From contig JAGWVZ010000252.1 in NCBI GenBank assembly GCA_018970625.1, positions 1 through 5,810 of the forward strand: a stretch of 5,810 nucleotides of DNA, read 5' to 3'. Positions 1-5,810 of this stretch are shown here, one piece after another (within the stretch, counting starts at the first letter, position 1; each line of letters opens with the position of its first letter). The DNA is from Myxococcales bacterium (lineage in GTDB: Bacteria; Myxococcota; Bradymonadia; REDH01). The position numbers were made by a program, and so were the translations under genes. The notes beneath the pieces are model-generated. The model was not told the origin of the DNA. It did not search any database and worked only from the letters and a program-made list of their open reading frames with translations.

Positions 1-252
1 GTCGGTCAGAATGTCGGCGTCGGCATCTGTCCCCGTCGTGTCGGTGTCGGTCGATGTGGCGTCAGAGGTCGGTTCGGCATCGGAGCTGTCGGCCCCAGCG
101 TCCAACACATCATCCGGAATCTCGGGTGTGTCGGCTGCCGCCACGTCGTCTTGCGTGCTGTCCGCATCGTCGATCGGCTCGGCGTCCCGACCCGCATCCG
201 GGACAGGAATAACGCCTCCGTCGCTACCGCCCACATCAGGAAGACCCTCATC
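1..252 (-). repeat. Asp-rich low-complexity stalk of the left-edge lipoprotein
   Basis: Residues 40 to 123 of the partial lipoprotein are rich in Asp, Ala, Thr, Ser and Pro and continue past the window edge. The composition parallels the stalk at 4083-4355, although no long direct match is visible, so similarity may come from shared compositional bias as much as from recent duplication. Confidence 0.65.
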
Positions 253-369
253 AGCAAGGTCGCCCAGATCAGGCAGCGTGGTGGCACAGGCGTTCAGCAG
301 GCAGGCAGCCACGAGACCTGCAACAGAATGCAGCGTATGGTTTGTGGGCCGGGACACAGGCGGAAGCAT
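1..369 (-). CDS. Partial lipoprotein with Asp-rich stalk (N-terminal 123 residues)
   Basis: An open frame starts at the ATG at 367-369 and stays open to the left edge of the window, giving 123 residues with the rest missing. The N-terminus looks like a lipoprotein signal peptide: a few basic residues (R7, H11, H15), a hydrophobic stretch SVAGLVAACLLNAC, and a lipobox cysteine at C28 (LNAC) or possibly C23 (VAAC). From about residue 30 on, the chain is dominated by Asp with Ala, Thr, Ser and Pro (for example DAGADSSDAEPTSDATSTD). This is a disordered, acidic stalk of the kind that tethers a downstream domain to the outer membrane. The start is supported by GGAG five bases upstream and by an in-frame TAA at 418-420 with no other ATG, GTG or TTG between. 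The stalk resembles that of the large upstream lipoprotein, so the two may be paralogous or co-functional. The functional domain lies outside the window, so no activity can be assigned. Confidence 0.8.
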   Translation of the reverse strand, partial: MLPPVSRPTNHTLHSVAGLVAACLLNACATTLPDLGDLADEGLPDVGGSDGGVIPVPDAGRDAEPIDDADSTQDDVAAADTPEIPDDVLDAGADSSDAEPTSDATSTDTDTTGTDADADILTD

Positions 370-374
370 ACGCG

Positions 375-378
375 CTCC
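375..378 (-). promoter_or_regulatory. Ribosome binding site of the left-edge lipoprotein
   Basis: GGAG on the minus strand lies five bases before the ATG at 367-369. It is the best Shine-Dalgarno match near this start and decides the start choice. Confidence 0.6.
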
Positions 379-474
379 GATGAAAGGACTTGTCGTAAAC
401 GCAGTCAGGCCCCCGTGTTACGCTGCTTCCGGCATCGCTGCAACCGGGAGGCGCGCCGTGGCATGCGTATCGAC

Positions 475-494
475 CACCTGCCACAGCGCAGGTG
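475..494 (-). terminator. Hairpin between the two lipoprotein genes (possible terminator)
   Basis: A perfect 7-bp stem (CACCTGC / GCAGGTG) with a 6-base loop lies 66 bases past the stop codon of the large lipoprotein and about 105 bases before the next start. No T tract follows, so it is not a canonical intrinsic terminator. It could be a transcript 3'-end stabiliser, a Rho-dependent pause site, or chance. The rest of the 370-560 gap shows no convincing gene or promoter; the best promoter-like pair, TTGCAG-17-TAACAC ending at 415, matches consensus at only three of six bases in each box. Confidence 0.3.
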
Positions 495-560
495 CTCACG
501 TTGAGTTGCGGTGGAGGGGTTGTCGGCAGCGCGAAGGCGGTGCCATGCGCCGTGCAGCGA

Positions 561-3500
561 TCAGGGGTGCGGCGGCACCGTCCGCGCGAGACGGAAACCC
601 ACGATGGTGAAGCTTCCGGTCGGTAGCACGGAGTTGCGCCGCGCCGAGCGCACCTTGCGTGGGAAATCACCGCTGTTGCCCTCGCGCACCATGCGTCTCG
701 TACCTGTGAGAGGCCCGGTCGGATCCACACCGTGTGCATACACGCCCTGCCAGTCGTTGACGAGCTCGCTGACGTTGCCGAGCATGTCGAAGAGTCCCCA
801 GGCATTGGGCAACAACAAGCCCACGGGGCGGGTTCGGTCGGTCGTGCCGCACCACCACGCGATGGTGTCAAGGCTGGGCTGCGGTCCAGTACAGGTATCG
901 ACAGGCAGCTGCAGGTCACCGAGCGGTGTGGCGGTGGTAGTGCCCGCGCGAGCGGCGTATTCCCATTCCGCTTCGGTGAGCAGTCGGTAGCCGGTGCAGG
1001 CAAGGCCGGTAAACACAGCCGCCGTGCAGTCGGTGTGCACACCATCGACCCAGCCCGTCACGGGATCACTACAGCCGGCCAGCGTATAGCAGGGAGTCAG
1101 CCCCTGCTGAATCGACAGGGCATTGGCGAAGGCGACGGCGCTGTACCAGTCCAGATACTCGACGGGCGCGTTCGGGTTGGCGTTTGCGGTGAACGAGCAG
1201 CCAGTGCTGTCGTGCTGATTGCAAGCCGGGTTGATGCCACCACTCAGGGCGGTCCACTGGGCCTGCGTGACCTCGGTGCGGGCCACAAAGTAGTTTCGGG
1301 TAAGGGTGACCGTGCCCTGCACTTCATCGGTCTGTCTGCCGAGCTCGGTGACCGGCGATCCCATGGTAAACGTGCCTGCCGGTATGAACTGGAACGGCAT
1401 GGCGACCCCTGTGGCGAGGCTGGGCCGGGGTGCACAGAAGCGCTGGGTGGTGTTGGTGGGGCACCAGGCCTGGCCCGAGCACTGGCTGTCGGCGGTGCAG
1501 GCAGCACCGAGCGGCAGCAGACACGTGGCATTGCCCCCCGGGACCACGTTGGCGACATACTCGGCGGTGCACGAACACACAAACGAGCCGGGGCGATTGG
1601 TGCAGGTGTTGCCGGTGGCCGTGCAGGCGGTTCCTGTATCGCACTCATTGATATCGCTGCAGGTCGGAGGGGCGCCCGACCACACACCCGATGCCTGACA
1701 GGTGCGGCTCTCGTCGCCGATCAGGGCATACCCGTCATCGCAGGCGTAGGTGGCCACGGCGCCAAGTGCCGAACCGGCCGGGGTCTCGACTCTTCCATTG
1801 GCCACGTTGGGCAGCGCACCGCAGGTGACGGCGCTGGAGGTGCGTGCGAGTCTGATACCAACGCGATTGTTCCGGGTGGTGGGTACGGCTGCATTTCGGT
1901 CAGCGGAACGGTGCGACTGAGAGGCGTCTGCCCAGCTACCGCCCCGGAAGACACGCTCTGTAGTCAACGCCGCACCGAGCGGGTCGGTACCCCCCGTGTA
2001 CGCACCATTCCAGTCCCATACATACTCGTAAACGTTGCCGAGCATGTCGTAGAGTGCCCAGGCGTTGGGGACTCGGCCGGCGACCGGACGACTGCGGTTG
2101 GTGTTTTTGCACCACCACGCGATGGGGTCGAGGTTGGGCTGCAGCGCCTCGCAGGTGTTGGCGGGCAGCTGCAGGTCACCGAGCGGAGTGGCAGTGGATG
2201 TTCCTGCGCGAGCGGCGCGCTCCCACTCCGCCTCGGTGGGCAGGCGATAGCCGGTGCAGCTGAGTCCGGTGAAGGTGGCCGAGGTGCAGCCGGTGTGAAC
2301 GCCATCGACCCAGCCGTTGGACGGGTCCGCGCAGCCCGAGAGGGTGTAGCAGGGGGTCAGTCCCTGTGCGGTCGAGAGCGCGTTGGCGAAGCCGACGGCG
2401 CTGTACCAGTCGATGTTCTCGAGCGGCGCGCGCGGGTTTGAATTGCCAGTGGCCGGGCATCCGCTGGAGTCCTGCTGGTTGCATGCCGGGTTGATACCGC
2501 CGCTCAGGGCGGACCACTGCTCCTGGGTGACCTCGGTCTGGGCCACATAATAGTTGCGCGTGATGTTGACGGGCGTACGAGCCTCGTCATTGGAGCGCCC
2601 CAGCTCAGTAACAGGCGAGCCCATCACCAAGGCGCCAGCGGGAGCGAGCACGAACGGCATATCAATGGCGGTGGCGAGCACCGGGCGCGGCGAACAGAAG
2701 CGAAGCGGGGTATTGTCGGGACACCATGCGCCAGTCTCGCACGCGGTTTCACCGTCGCAGGGGGACCCCAGCGGCAGGCCACAGAACGCGTTGCCGCCGT
2801 TCACCGCCGCACCCACCAGCGGAGCGGTGCACGAGCACGTGAAAGAACCCGTCTGGTTGGCGCATGCGTTCCCCGTAGCCGTACACACCGACGCCGTCTC
2901 GCACTCGTTGATATCCGTGCAACGGGGCGGGGTGCCCCAGGTACCGTCCGTACCACAGGTAAGGGTGGATGACCCGGTGAGCGCGTATCCGGCGTTGCAG
3001 CTGTAGGTGGCCACCCCGCCGAAGGTGTCGGCCGAGCTGGTGCGTGTTCCATTCTCAATGAGCGGAGCGGCGCCGCATTGCCGGGGCGAGCACGCGGCGG
3101 CGGTTCCGGACCACAGGCCGTCTGCGCCGCAGGTTCGGGTGGGTGAGCCGTCCACGAGCAGGTACCCGGGGTCGCAGGCGTAGGTGGCCACATCATTGTA
3201 CTCGACGCCATCGGGCGTGGTCACTGAACCATACACAGGGCTTGTCAGGGTACCGCAGTTGGCGACCTGACACACAGCCGACTCCGACCAGGCGCCGTCG
3301 GCACCGCAGGTGACGCTGTAATCGCGGCTGGGGCCTCCGTTGGCGAGCCAGCCCACGGTGCACGAGTAGCGAGCCGTACCTCCGAAGGTTGTGCGATCGA
3401 CCTCGACCAGACTACCGTTGCTGGATGCTGGCGGAATGGCTCCGCAGTTGACTGGCGCGCACACACCGCTGGCGGGCAGCCAGTTGCCGTCGGCGCCGCA

Positions 3501-4454
3501 GCGCCGCGTCACCTGCGTGTTGCCGCCTGCAACACCGGTGGTGGTGTAGCCGGTGGCGCAGGTGTAGGTGACAACGCCGAGGTACTGCGTCGAGGTGAGT
3601 GACGCGAGCGTCGCGTTGGTGGGTGGCACGGGCGCATCGCCACAGTCCACCACCACGCAGGTGCCATCGGTCAGGCTGTAACCGTCCAGACATCCGCCGC
3701 ACTCTGGCAGCCCGGCGACGAGCGCGCACGATCGGTTCTGCACCGCGCAGTCCGTGGCTTCACATGCACCGGGCTGCGCCAGCGCGAACACTTCACTGCA
3801 TGCGATCGCCTGCCCCGCCGTCGACTCCGCCACCGCGCGCAGCTGATACTCGCCGGGCGCCACCGTCGCCGCGACCTCCCACAACCAGCTTCCGGCGTCG
3901 GCTTCGAGCGACACCAGCTCCTGCACCACGCCATCCTCATCTCCCGACTCACAGGCGTCGGGTAGCACCAGCAGCAGGCGCACTGTCTCGGCGTCGGTCG
4001 CCTCCCATTCCACCGAAAGCGGTTCACCGACCGTATAGGTGCCGCTCCCGGGCGCCGTCACCACAATCGTGGGCGGGCTGCCAGCGTCGGGCGACACATC
4101 GCCTGCATCGGTGAGCACGTCCTCTACATCCGCGGCATCCACCGTGTCGGTCACATCGGTCACCGCCACGTCCGTGGTGTCCGTCACGTCCTGCGCCGTG
4201 TCGTTCACGTCGGTCGCGTCGGCGAGCGTGACGTCGTCGCCACCATCATCCTGCGTCTCGGAGTCCGCTGCAGCGTCGCCCGGCGCATCAGACGCGGTGT
4301 CGCCAGCAGCGTCCAGTCCGGTATCCAGCCCGGTGTCCAGCTCAGCATCATCAAACTCAGGAACCGACGCATCGAAGCCAATCGTGCACCCGGCCAGCGC
4401 AACAGCGCCGCCGATGGCAACGAGGGTGTTCCAGAGTGCGAGTCTCGTATTCAT
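561..4454 (-). CDS. Large Sushi/EGF/FGE-sulfatase-domain lipoprotein
   Basis: This encodes a 1297-residue protein probably anchored in the outer membrane. Residues 1-23 are a signal peptide ending in a textbook lipobox, LAG-C23, with Thr at +2. Residues 34-124 are an Asp/Thr/Ala/Val stalk. Residues 128-227 look like a Kre9/Knh1-type Ig-like domain (VTAPGSGTYTVGEPLSVEW, then GEYQLRAVAES). Residues 231-266 hold a six-Cys EGF-like motif. Sushi/CCP domains, each with four Cys and a G-x-W, lie at 271-332, 337-395, 400-455, 460-512 and 878-932. Calcium-binding EGF domains starting DINEC lie at 514-558 and 934-978. FGE-sulfatase (SUMF1-like) domains lie at about 596-872 and 1016-1292. I chose the ATG at 4454 because it places the lipobox at residue 23; an upstream ATG at 4532 would add 26 residues and bury the signal peptide. 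The Shine-Dalgarno is weak (AGG, eight bases upstream). No cysteine follows C782 in the first FGE-like domain or C1202 in the second, so the catalytic Cys pair of formylglycine-generating enzyme is absent. An adhesion or ligand-binding role is inferred. Confidence 0.9.
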   Translation of the reverse strand: MNTRLALWNTLVAIGGAVALAGCTIGFDASVPEFDDAELDTGLDTGLDAAGDTASDAPGDAAADSETQDDGGDDVTLADATDVNDTAQDVTDTTDVAVTDVTDTVDAADVEDVLTDAGDVSPDAGSPPTIVVTAPGSGTYTVGEPLSVEWEATDAETVRLLLVLPDACESGDEDGVVQELVSLEADAGSWLWEVAATVAPGEYQLRAVAESTAGQAIACSEVFALAQPGACEATDCAVQNRSCALVAGLPECGGCLDGYSLTDGTCVVVDCGDAPVPPTNATLASLTSTQYLGVVTYTCATGYTTTGVAGGNTQVTRRCGADGNWLPASGVCAPVNCGAIPPASSNGSLVEVDRTTFGGTARYSCTVGWLANGGPSRDYSVTCGADGAWSESAVCQVANCGTLTSPVYGSVTTPDGVEYNDVATYACDPGYLLVDGSPTRTCGADGLWSGTAAACSPRQCGAAPLIENGTRTSSADTFGGVATYSCNAGYALTGSSTLTCGTDGTWGTPPRCTDINECETASVCTATGNACANQTGSFTCSCTAPLVGAAVNGGNAFCGLPLGSPCDGETACETGAWCPDNTPLRFCSPRPVLATAIDMPFVLAPAGALVMGSPVTELGRSNDEARTPVNITRNYYVAQTEVTQEQWSALSGGINPACNQQDSSGCPATGNSNPRAPLENIDWYSAVGFANALSTAQGLTPCYTLSGCADPSNGWVDGVHTGCTSATFTGLSCTGYRLPTEAEWERAARAGTSTATPLGDLQLPANTCEALQPNLDPIAWWCKNTNRSRPVAGRVPNAWALYDMLGNVYEYVWDWNGAYTGGTDPLGAALTTERVFRGGSWADASQSHRSADRNAAVPTTRNNRVGIRLARTSSAVTCGALPNVANGRVETPAGSALGAVATYACDDGYALIGDESRTCQASGVWSGAPPTCSDINECDTGTACTATGNTCTNRPGSFVCSCTAEYVANVVPGGNATCLLPLGAACTADSQCSGQAWCPTNTTQRFCAPRPSLATGVAMPFQFIPAGTFTMGSPVTELGRQTDEVQGTVTLTRNYFVARTEVTQAQWTALSGGINPACNQHDSTGCSFTANANPNAPVEYLDWYSAVAFANALSIQQGLTPCYTLAGCSDPVTGWVDGVHTDCTAAVFTGLACTGYRLLTEAEWEYAARAGTTTATPLGDLQLPVDTCTGPQPSLDTIAWWCGTTDRTRPVGLLLPNAWGLFDMLGNVSELVNDWQGVYAHGVDPTGPLTGTRRMVREGNSGDFPRKVRSARRNSVLPTGSFTIVGFRLARTVPPHP
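579..1823 (-). repeat. Internal module copy B (Sushi-EGF-FGE-like, residues 878-1292)
   Basis: This is the C-terminal copy of a tandem intragenic duplication. It aligns to copy A with a constant offset of 1260 nt from the EGF domain to the end of the FGE-like domain; the Sushi start is offset by 418 residues instead of 420. A 23-base block at 904-926 is identical to 2164-2186. Identity over the 282 residues from PSLAT to LART is about 65% by hand count. It is highest in the middle (about 76%) and lowest after residue 1230 (about 43%). Signature motifs present in copy A are altered here: RLPTEAEWE has become RLLTEAEWE (L1159), GNVYEYVWDW has become GNVSELVNDW (1226-1235), and RGGSW has become REGNS (1257-1261). 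Confidence 0.85.
1839..3077 (-). repeat. Internal module copy A (Sushi-EGF-FGE-like, residues 460-872)
   Basis: This is the N-terminal copy of the duplicated module. Its order is Sushi domain (C460, C486, C500, C512), calcium-binding EGF (C518, C524, C531, C540, C542, C558), a short four-Cys linker (C566, C572, C578, C587), then the FGE-sulfatase domain. The latter keeps the family hallmarks: MGSPVTELGR at 611-620, EVTQEQW at 641-647, GYRLPTEAEWE at 735-745, DMLGN at 803-807 and RGGSW at 837-841. It is the better-preserved copy and the better query for structural comparison. Confidence 0.85.
2919..3644 (-). repeat. Tandem array of four Sushi/CCP domains (residues 271-512)
   Basis: Four consecutive complement-control-protein modules of 53-62 residues each show the family pattern: Cys, a Y-x-C, a G-Y/W turn, a third Cys followed by G-x-D-G-x-W, and a closing Cys. 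The diagnostic tryptophans are W325, W389, W448 and W506. Family knowledge predicts Cys1-Cys3 and Cys2-Cys4 disulfides. The fourth module belongs to duplication copy A. Sushi arrays are rod-like protein- or glycan-binding elements best known from animals, where they occur in complement regulators; bacterial examples are less common. Confidence 0.8.
4083..4355 (-). repeat. Asp-rich low-complexity stalk of the large lipoprotein (residues 34-124)
   Basis: About 90 residues are built mainly of Asp, Thr, Ala and Val, with short degenerate repeats such as TGLDTGLDAAGDTASDAPGD and TDVTDTVDAADVEDV. At the DNA level it is a degenerate array of GTC/GAC-type trinucleotides, which also creates long spurious Ser/Val-rich reading frames on the plus strand. 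It sits directly after the lipobox, the expected place for a flexible acidic spacer carrying the folded domains away from the membrane. The regular calcium-binding pattern of thrombospondin type 3 repeats is not evident. Confidence 0.75.
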
Positions 4455-4530
4455 AGCCGAAGCCTGCCTGAAGATGTCCAAGTCCCTGAGAGCGGCGCAC
4501 ACCAACGAGCCGCAGCGGCACGCACTAGCC

Positions 4531-4559
4531 ATTCACGCCCTGCAGGGCAAGGCGTTCAA
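4531..4559 (-). promoter_or_regulatory. Weak candidate promoter of the large lipoprotein
   Basis: Reading the minus strand, TTGAAC (4554-4559) is followed after 17 bases by GTGAAT (4531-4536), about 77 bases before the ATG. The matches to the sigma-70 consensus are four of six and three of six, so this is a suggestion only. The spacer contains a 12-bp palindrome. Confidence 0.15.
4537..4548. promoter_or_regulatory. 12-bp perfect palindrome GCCCTGCAGGGC
   Basis: A perfect palindrome lies 83-94 bases upstream of the large lipoprotein start, inside the spacer of the weak candidate promoter. The position would suit a dimeric regulator's operator. A GC-rich 12-mer like this can also occur by chance. 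No regulator gene is visible nearby. Confidence 0.25.
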
Positions 4560-4567
4560 CCCGCACC

Positions 4568-4605
4568 GGTGGTAGCACCACGACTCATGCGACGCGGCTA
4601 CCACC
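4568..4605. repeat. 9-bp inverted repeat with 20-base loop
   Basis: GGTGGTAGC (4568-4576) and GCTACCACC (4597-4605) are exact reverse complements separated by 20 bases. It lies in the gap between the peptidase and the large lipoprotein, 126 bases past the peptidase stop. There is no T tract on either side, so it is not a canonical intrinsic terminator; an operator or a transcript-stabilising stem-loop are alternatives. Confidence 0.5.
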
Positions 4606-4673
4606 CCGATGGGCACGTCCCCGCAGACCCGGGCAAACCATTCCGCCCTGACCGCCCACCTCACGCCACACAG

Positions 4674-4698
4674 AAAAAGCACAACAGCATCCACGCTG
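4674..4698 (-). terminator. Weak terminator-like element after the M20 peptidase
   Basis: On the minus strand a short stem CAGC-6-GCTG is followed, after six bases, by a run of five T (4674-4678), starting 33 bases past the peptidase stop. The 4-bp stem is short for an intrinsic terminator. It is the only T run in the gap and suggests that the peptidase and lipoprotein are separate transcription units. Confidence 0.2.
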
Positions 4699-4730
4699 GC
4701 GGCACACACCTGCCTGCTCGCGCGGCAACC

Positions 4731-5810
4731 TCAGGACAGCCCCACCAGTCGATTCACCAGCTGGCAGAACGCCTCAATTCCCCAGTAAAAACCTTCCACG
4801 TGAATGCGCTCATCATGGCCATGAACCAGACGCGCAAAGCGGATGTTATCGCCCACGGGAAAGCGAATGGGTGCATAGCCATAACACAACATGCCCAGAC
4901 GCCCGAACTGCTGCGCGTCGGTAAAGCCGGTGAGCATGTACGGAACCGGAACGCCCGTCGGGTCGGTGTCCCGAATATTCTGACAGATGGCCTGATAGAC
5001 CGGATCGGTCGCAAACCCTTTGTTTTCGCGCCCTTGCGCATAGGTGATGAGCTCGTGCTCGTAGTCGTTGCCGATCACCGCCTGCATTTCGCGCCACAGA
5101 TCGTCGCTGGTTTGCCCGGGAATCAGGCGGCCGTCGAGGGTCGCCGTCGCCACCGACGGGATCACGTTCTTCTGCGCGCCCGCCTGCAACATGGTCGGCG
5201 TTACGGTGTTTCGCAGGGCGGCGTTCAGCGTGTCGGCCACCGATTTATCGGGCATGACCCGGTCCAGAATGGTGTCGCCAAGCAGTGGATTCAACACCTG
5301 CATGAGCACCTGACGTGCCGGAGCCTTCTGCGCCGCCGCCATCGCCGACACAAACGCACGCACGGTCTCGGTGGGGTGCCGCGGCAGCCGTGTACGACCC
5401 AGGCGTGCCACGGCTTCGGACAGCCGCGTCACCGCGTTGGCAGCGATCGGAATCGACCCGTGCCCCGGCTCGCCTTTCGCCCGAAGGTGCATCTGGCACA
5501 CCCCCTTCTCGGCCACCTGCACCGGATAAAACCGAACCCCGTTTCCGTCCTGCGAAAACCCGCCAAACTCGCCCAGCATATGCGTCGCCCGCACCTTGTC
5601 GGCGTGTTGTTCGACCAGAAACTTCGAGCCGTGCGTGCAGCCAGCCTCCTCGTCGCTCACTGCCGCGAAGATGATGTCGCGCCCTGGCGTTCGCCCCGAC
5701 GCTGCGATGCGCATCGTCGCGTAAAGGCAGTAAATCACCATGTATTTCATATCGATAGCGCCACGACCCCACAAATAACCGTCCGCGATATCCGCCGCGA
5801 ACGGGTCGTG
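4731..5810 (-). CDS. M20-family metallopeptidase, N-terminus cut by window edge
   Basis: The visible part has 359 residues and a TGA stop at 4731-4733. The frame stays open to the right edge, where it begins HDPFAADIADGYLWGRGAIDMK, so the TTG at 5774 is internal and not the true start. The M20 hallmarks are clear: the bridging metal ligand Asp in GRGAIDMK (visible residue D20), the adjacent catalytic base and metal ligand in SDEEAG (E54, E55), the lid-domain GEPGHGS (H117), and the C-terminal metal-ligand region LVHGHDERI (H330). The first metal-binding motif (H-x-D) is expected just upstream of the window. Family members are cytosolic or secreted di-zinc hydrolases that cut amide bonds of small peptides or N-acyl amino acids (ArgE, DapE, carboxypeptidase S, PM20D1). 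The EKGVCQMHLRAKGEPGHGS stretch and the YGYAPIRFP segment look closest to the carboxypeptidase S/PM20D1-like branch, but the substrate cannot be fixed from sequence. No lesion is seen in the visible part. Confidence 0.93.
   Translation of the reverse strand, partial: HDPFAADIADGYLWGRGAIDMKYMVIYCLYATMRIAASGRTPGRDIIFAAVSDEEAGCTHGSKFLVEQHADKVRATHMLGEFGGFSQDGNGVRFYPVQVAEKGVCQMHLRAKGEPGHGSIPIAANAVTRLSEAVARLGRTRLPRHPTETVRAFVSAMAAAQKAPARQVLMQVLNPLLGDTILDRVMPDKSVADTLNAALRNTVTPTMLQAGAQKNVIPSVATATLDGRLIPGQTSDDLWREMQAVIGNDYEHELITYAQGRENKGFATDPVYQAICQNIRDTDPTGVPVPYMLTGFTDAQQFGRLGMLCYGYAPIRFPVGDNIRFARLVHGHDERIHVEGFYWGIEAFCQLVNRLVGLS

Noticed and set aside
6..287. Minus-strand 93-residue open frame
   Set aside because: It is a +1 shadow within the partial lipoprotein, without signal peptide or domain; the frame ending at 369 has the lipobox, stalk and Shine-Dalgarno.
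11..610. Long Ser/Val-rich plus-strand open frame
   Set aside because: It is the antisense shadow of the Asp-rich stalk on the minus strand (GAC read as GTC), has no plausible domain, and overlaps the supported lipoprotein start.
732..2441. 569-residue plus-strand open frame
   Set aside because: It lies antisense to the duplicated FGE-like modules and owes its length to high GC and the repeated coding pattern; the encoded sequence is Gly/Ala/Arg-rich with no recognisable motif.
579..2669. Diversity-generating retroelement target (C-type-lectin-like fold with a variable C-terminus)
   Set aside because: There is no reverse transcriptase or template repeat in the window, and differences between the two copies involve all bases, without the adenine-specific pattern that mechanism leaves.
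4455..4532. Upstream ATG at 4532 as the start of the large lipoprotein
   Set aside because: It would add 26 residues with charged and Cys-rich content before a clean signal peptide, moving the lipobox to residue 49, which is too deep for lipoprotein export.
4039..4575. Ser/Thr/Val-rich plus-strand open frame resembling a mucin-like protein
   Set aside because: It is antisense to the Asp-rich stalk and signal peptide of the large lipoprotein; the repeat composition explains it.
5772..5774. TTG as the start codon of the M20 peptidase
   Set aside because: The frame continues upstream to the window edge encoding the conserved DPF...DGYLWGRG segment of M20 enzymes, so this TTG is an internal leucine.

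Overview
This is a GC-rich window in which every gene I can support lies on the minus strand and is transcribed right to left. The content suggests a Gram-negative bacterium with large, modular, disulfide-rich surface lipoproteins. Asp-rich stalks after a lipobox cysteine, combined with Sushi, EGF and FGE-sulfatase modules, are typical of Myxococcota/Bradymonadota-type (former deltaproteobacterial) genomes. That assignment is inferred from protein style only; there is no rRNA or phylogenetic marker here.

Layout in transcription order. (1) 5810-4731: an M20-family metallopeptidase (ArgE/DapE/carboxypeptidase S-like) that runs off the right edge, so its N-terminus is missing. (2) 4730-4455: a 276-base non-coding gap with a weak terminator-like element, a 9-bp inverted repeat and a 12-bp palindrome. 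(3) 4454-561: a 1297-residue lipoprotein that dominates the window. Its order is signal peptide with lipobox LAGC, Asp/Thr/Ala-rich stalk, Kre9/Knh1-like Ig-type domain, six-Cys EGF-like motif, three Sushi/CCP domains, and then two copies of a 420-residue module (Sushi, calcium-binding EGF, four-Cys linker, FGE-sulfatase/SUMF1-like domain). (4) 560-370: a 191-base non-coding gap with a 7-bp hairpin. (5) 369-1: the first 123 residues of a second lipoprotein with the same Asp-rich stalk style, running off the left edge.

The two lipoproteins are probably related surface proteins sitting side by side. The peptidase is a housekeeping-type hydrolase with no evident functional link to them. The most notable content is the internal duplication: the two modules are collinear at exactly 1260 nt, are about 65% identical over the FGE-like domain by hand count, and the second copy has lost several signature FGE motifs. 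Both FGE-like domains also lack the catalytic cysteines of true formylglycine-generating enzyme, so binding or structure is a likelier role than catalysis. I found no tRNA, rRNA, CRISPR array, transposase or phage gene.
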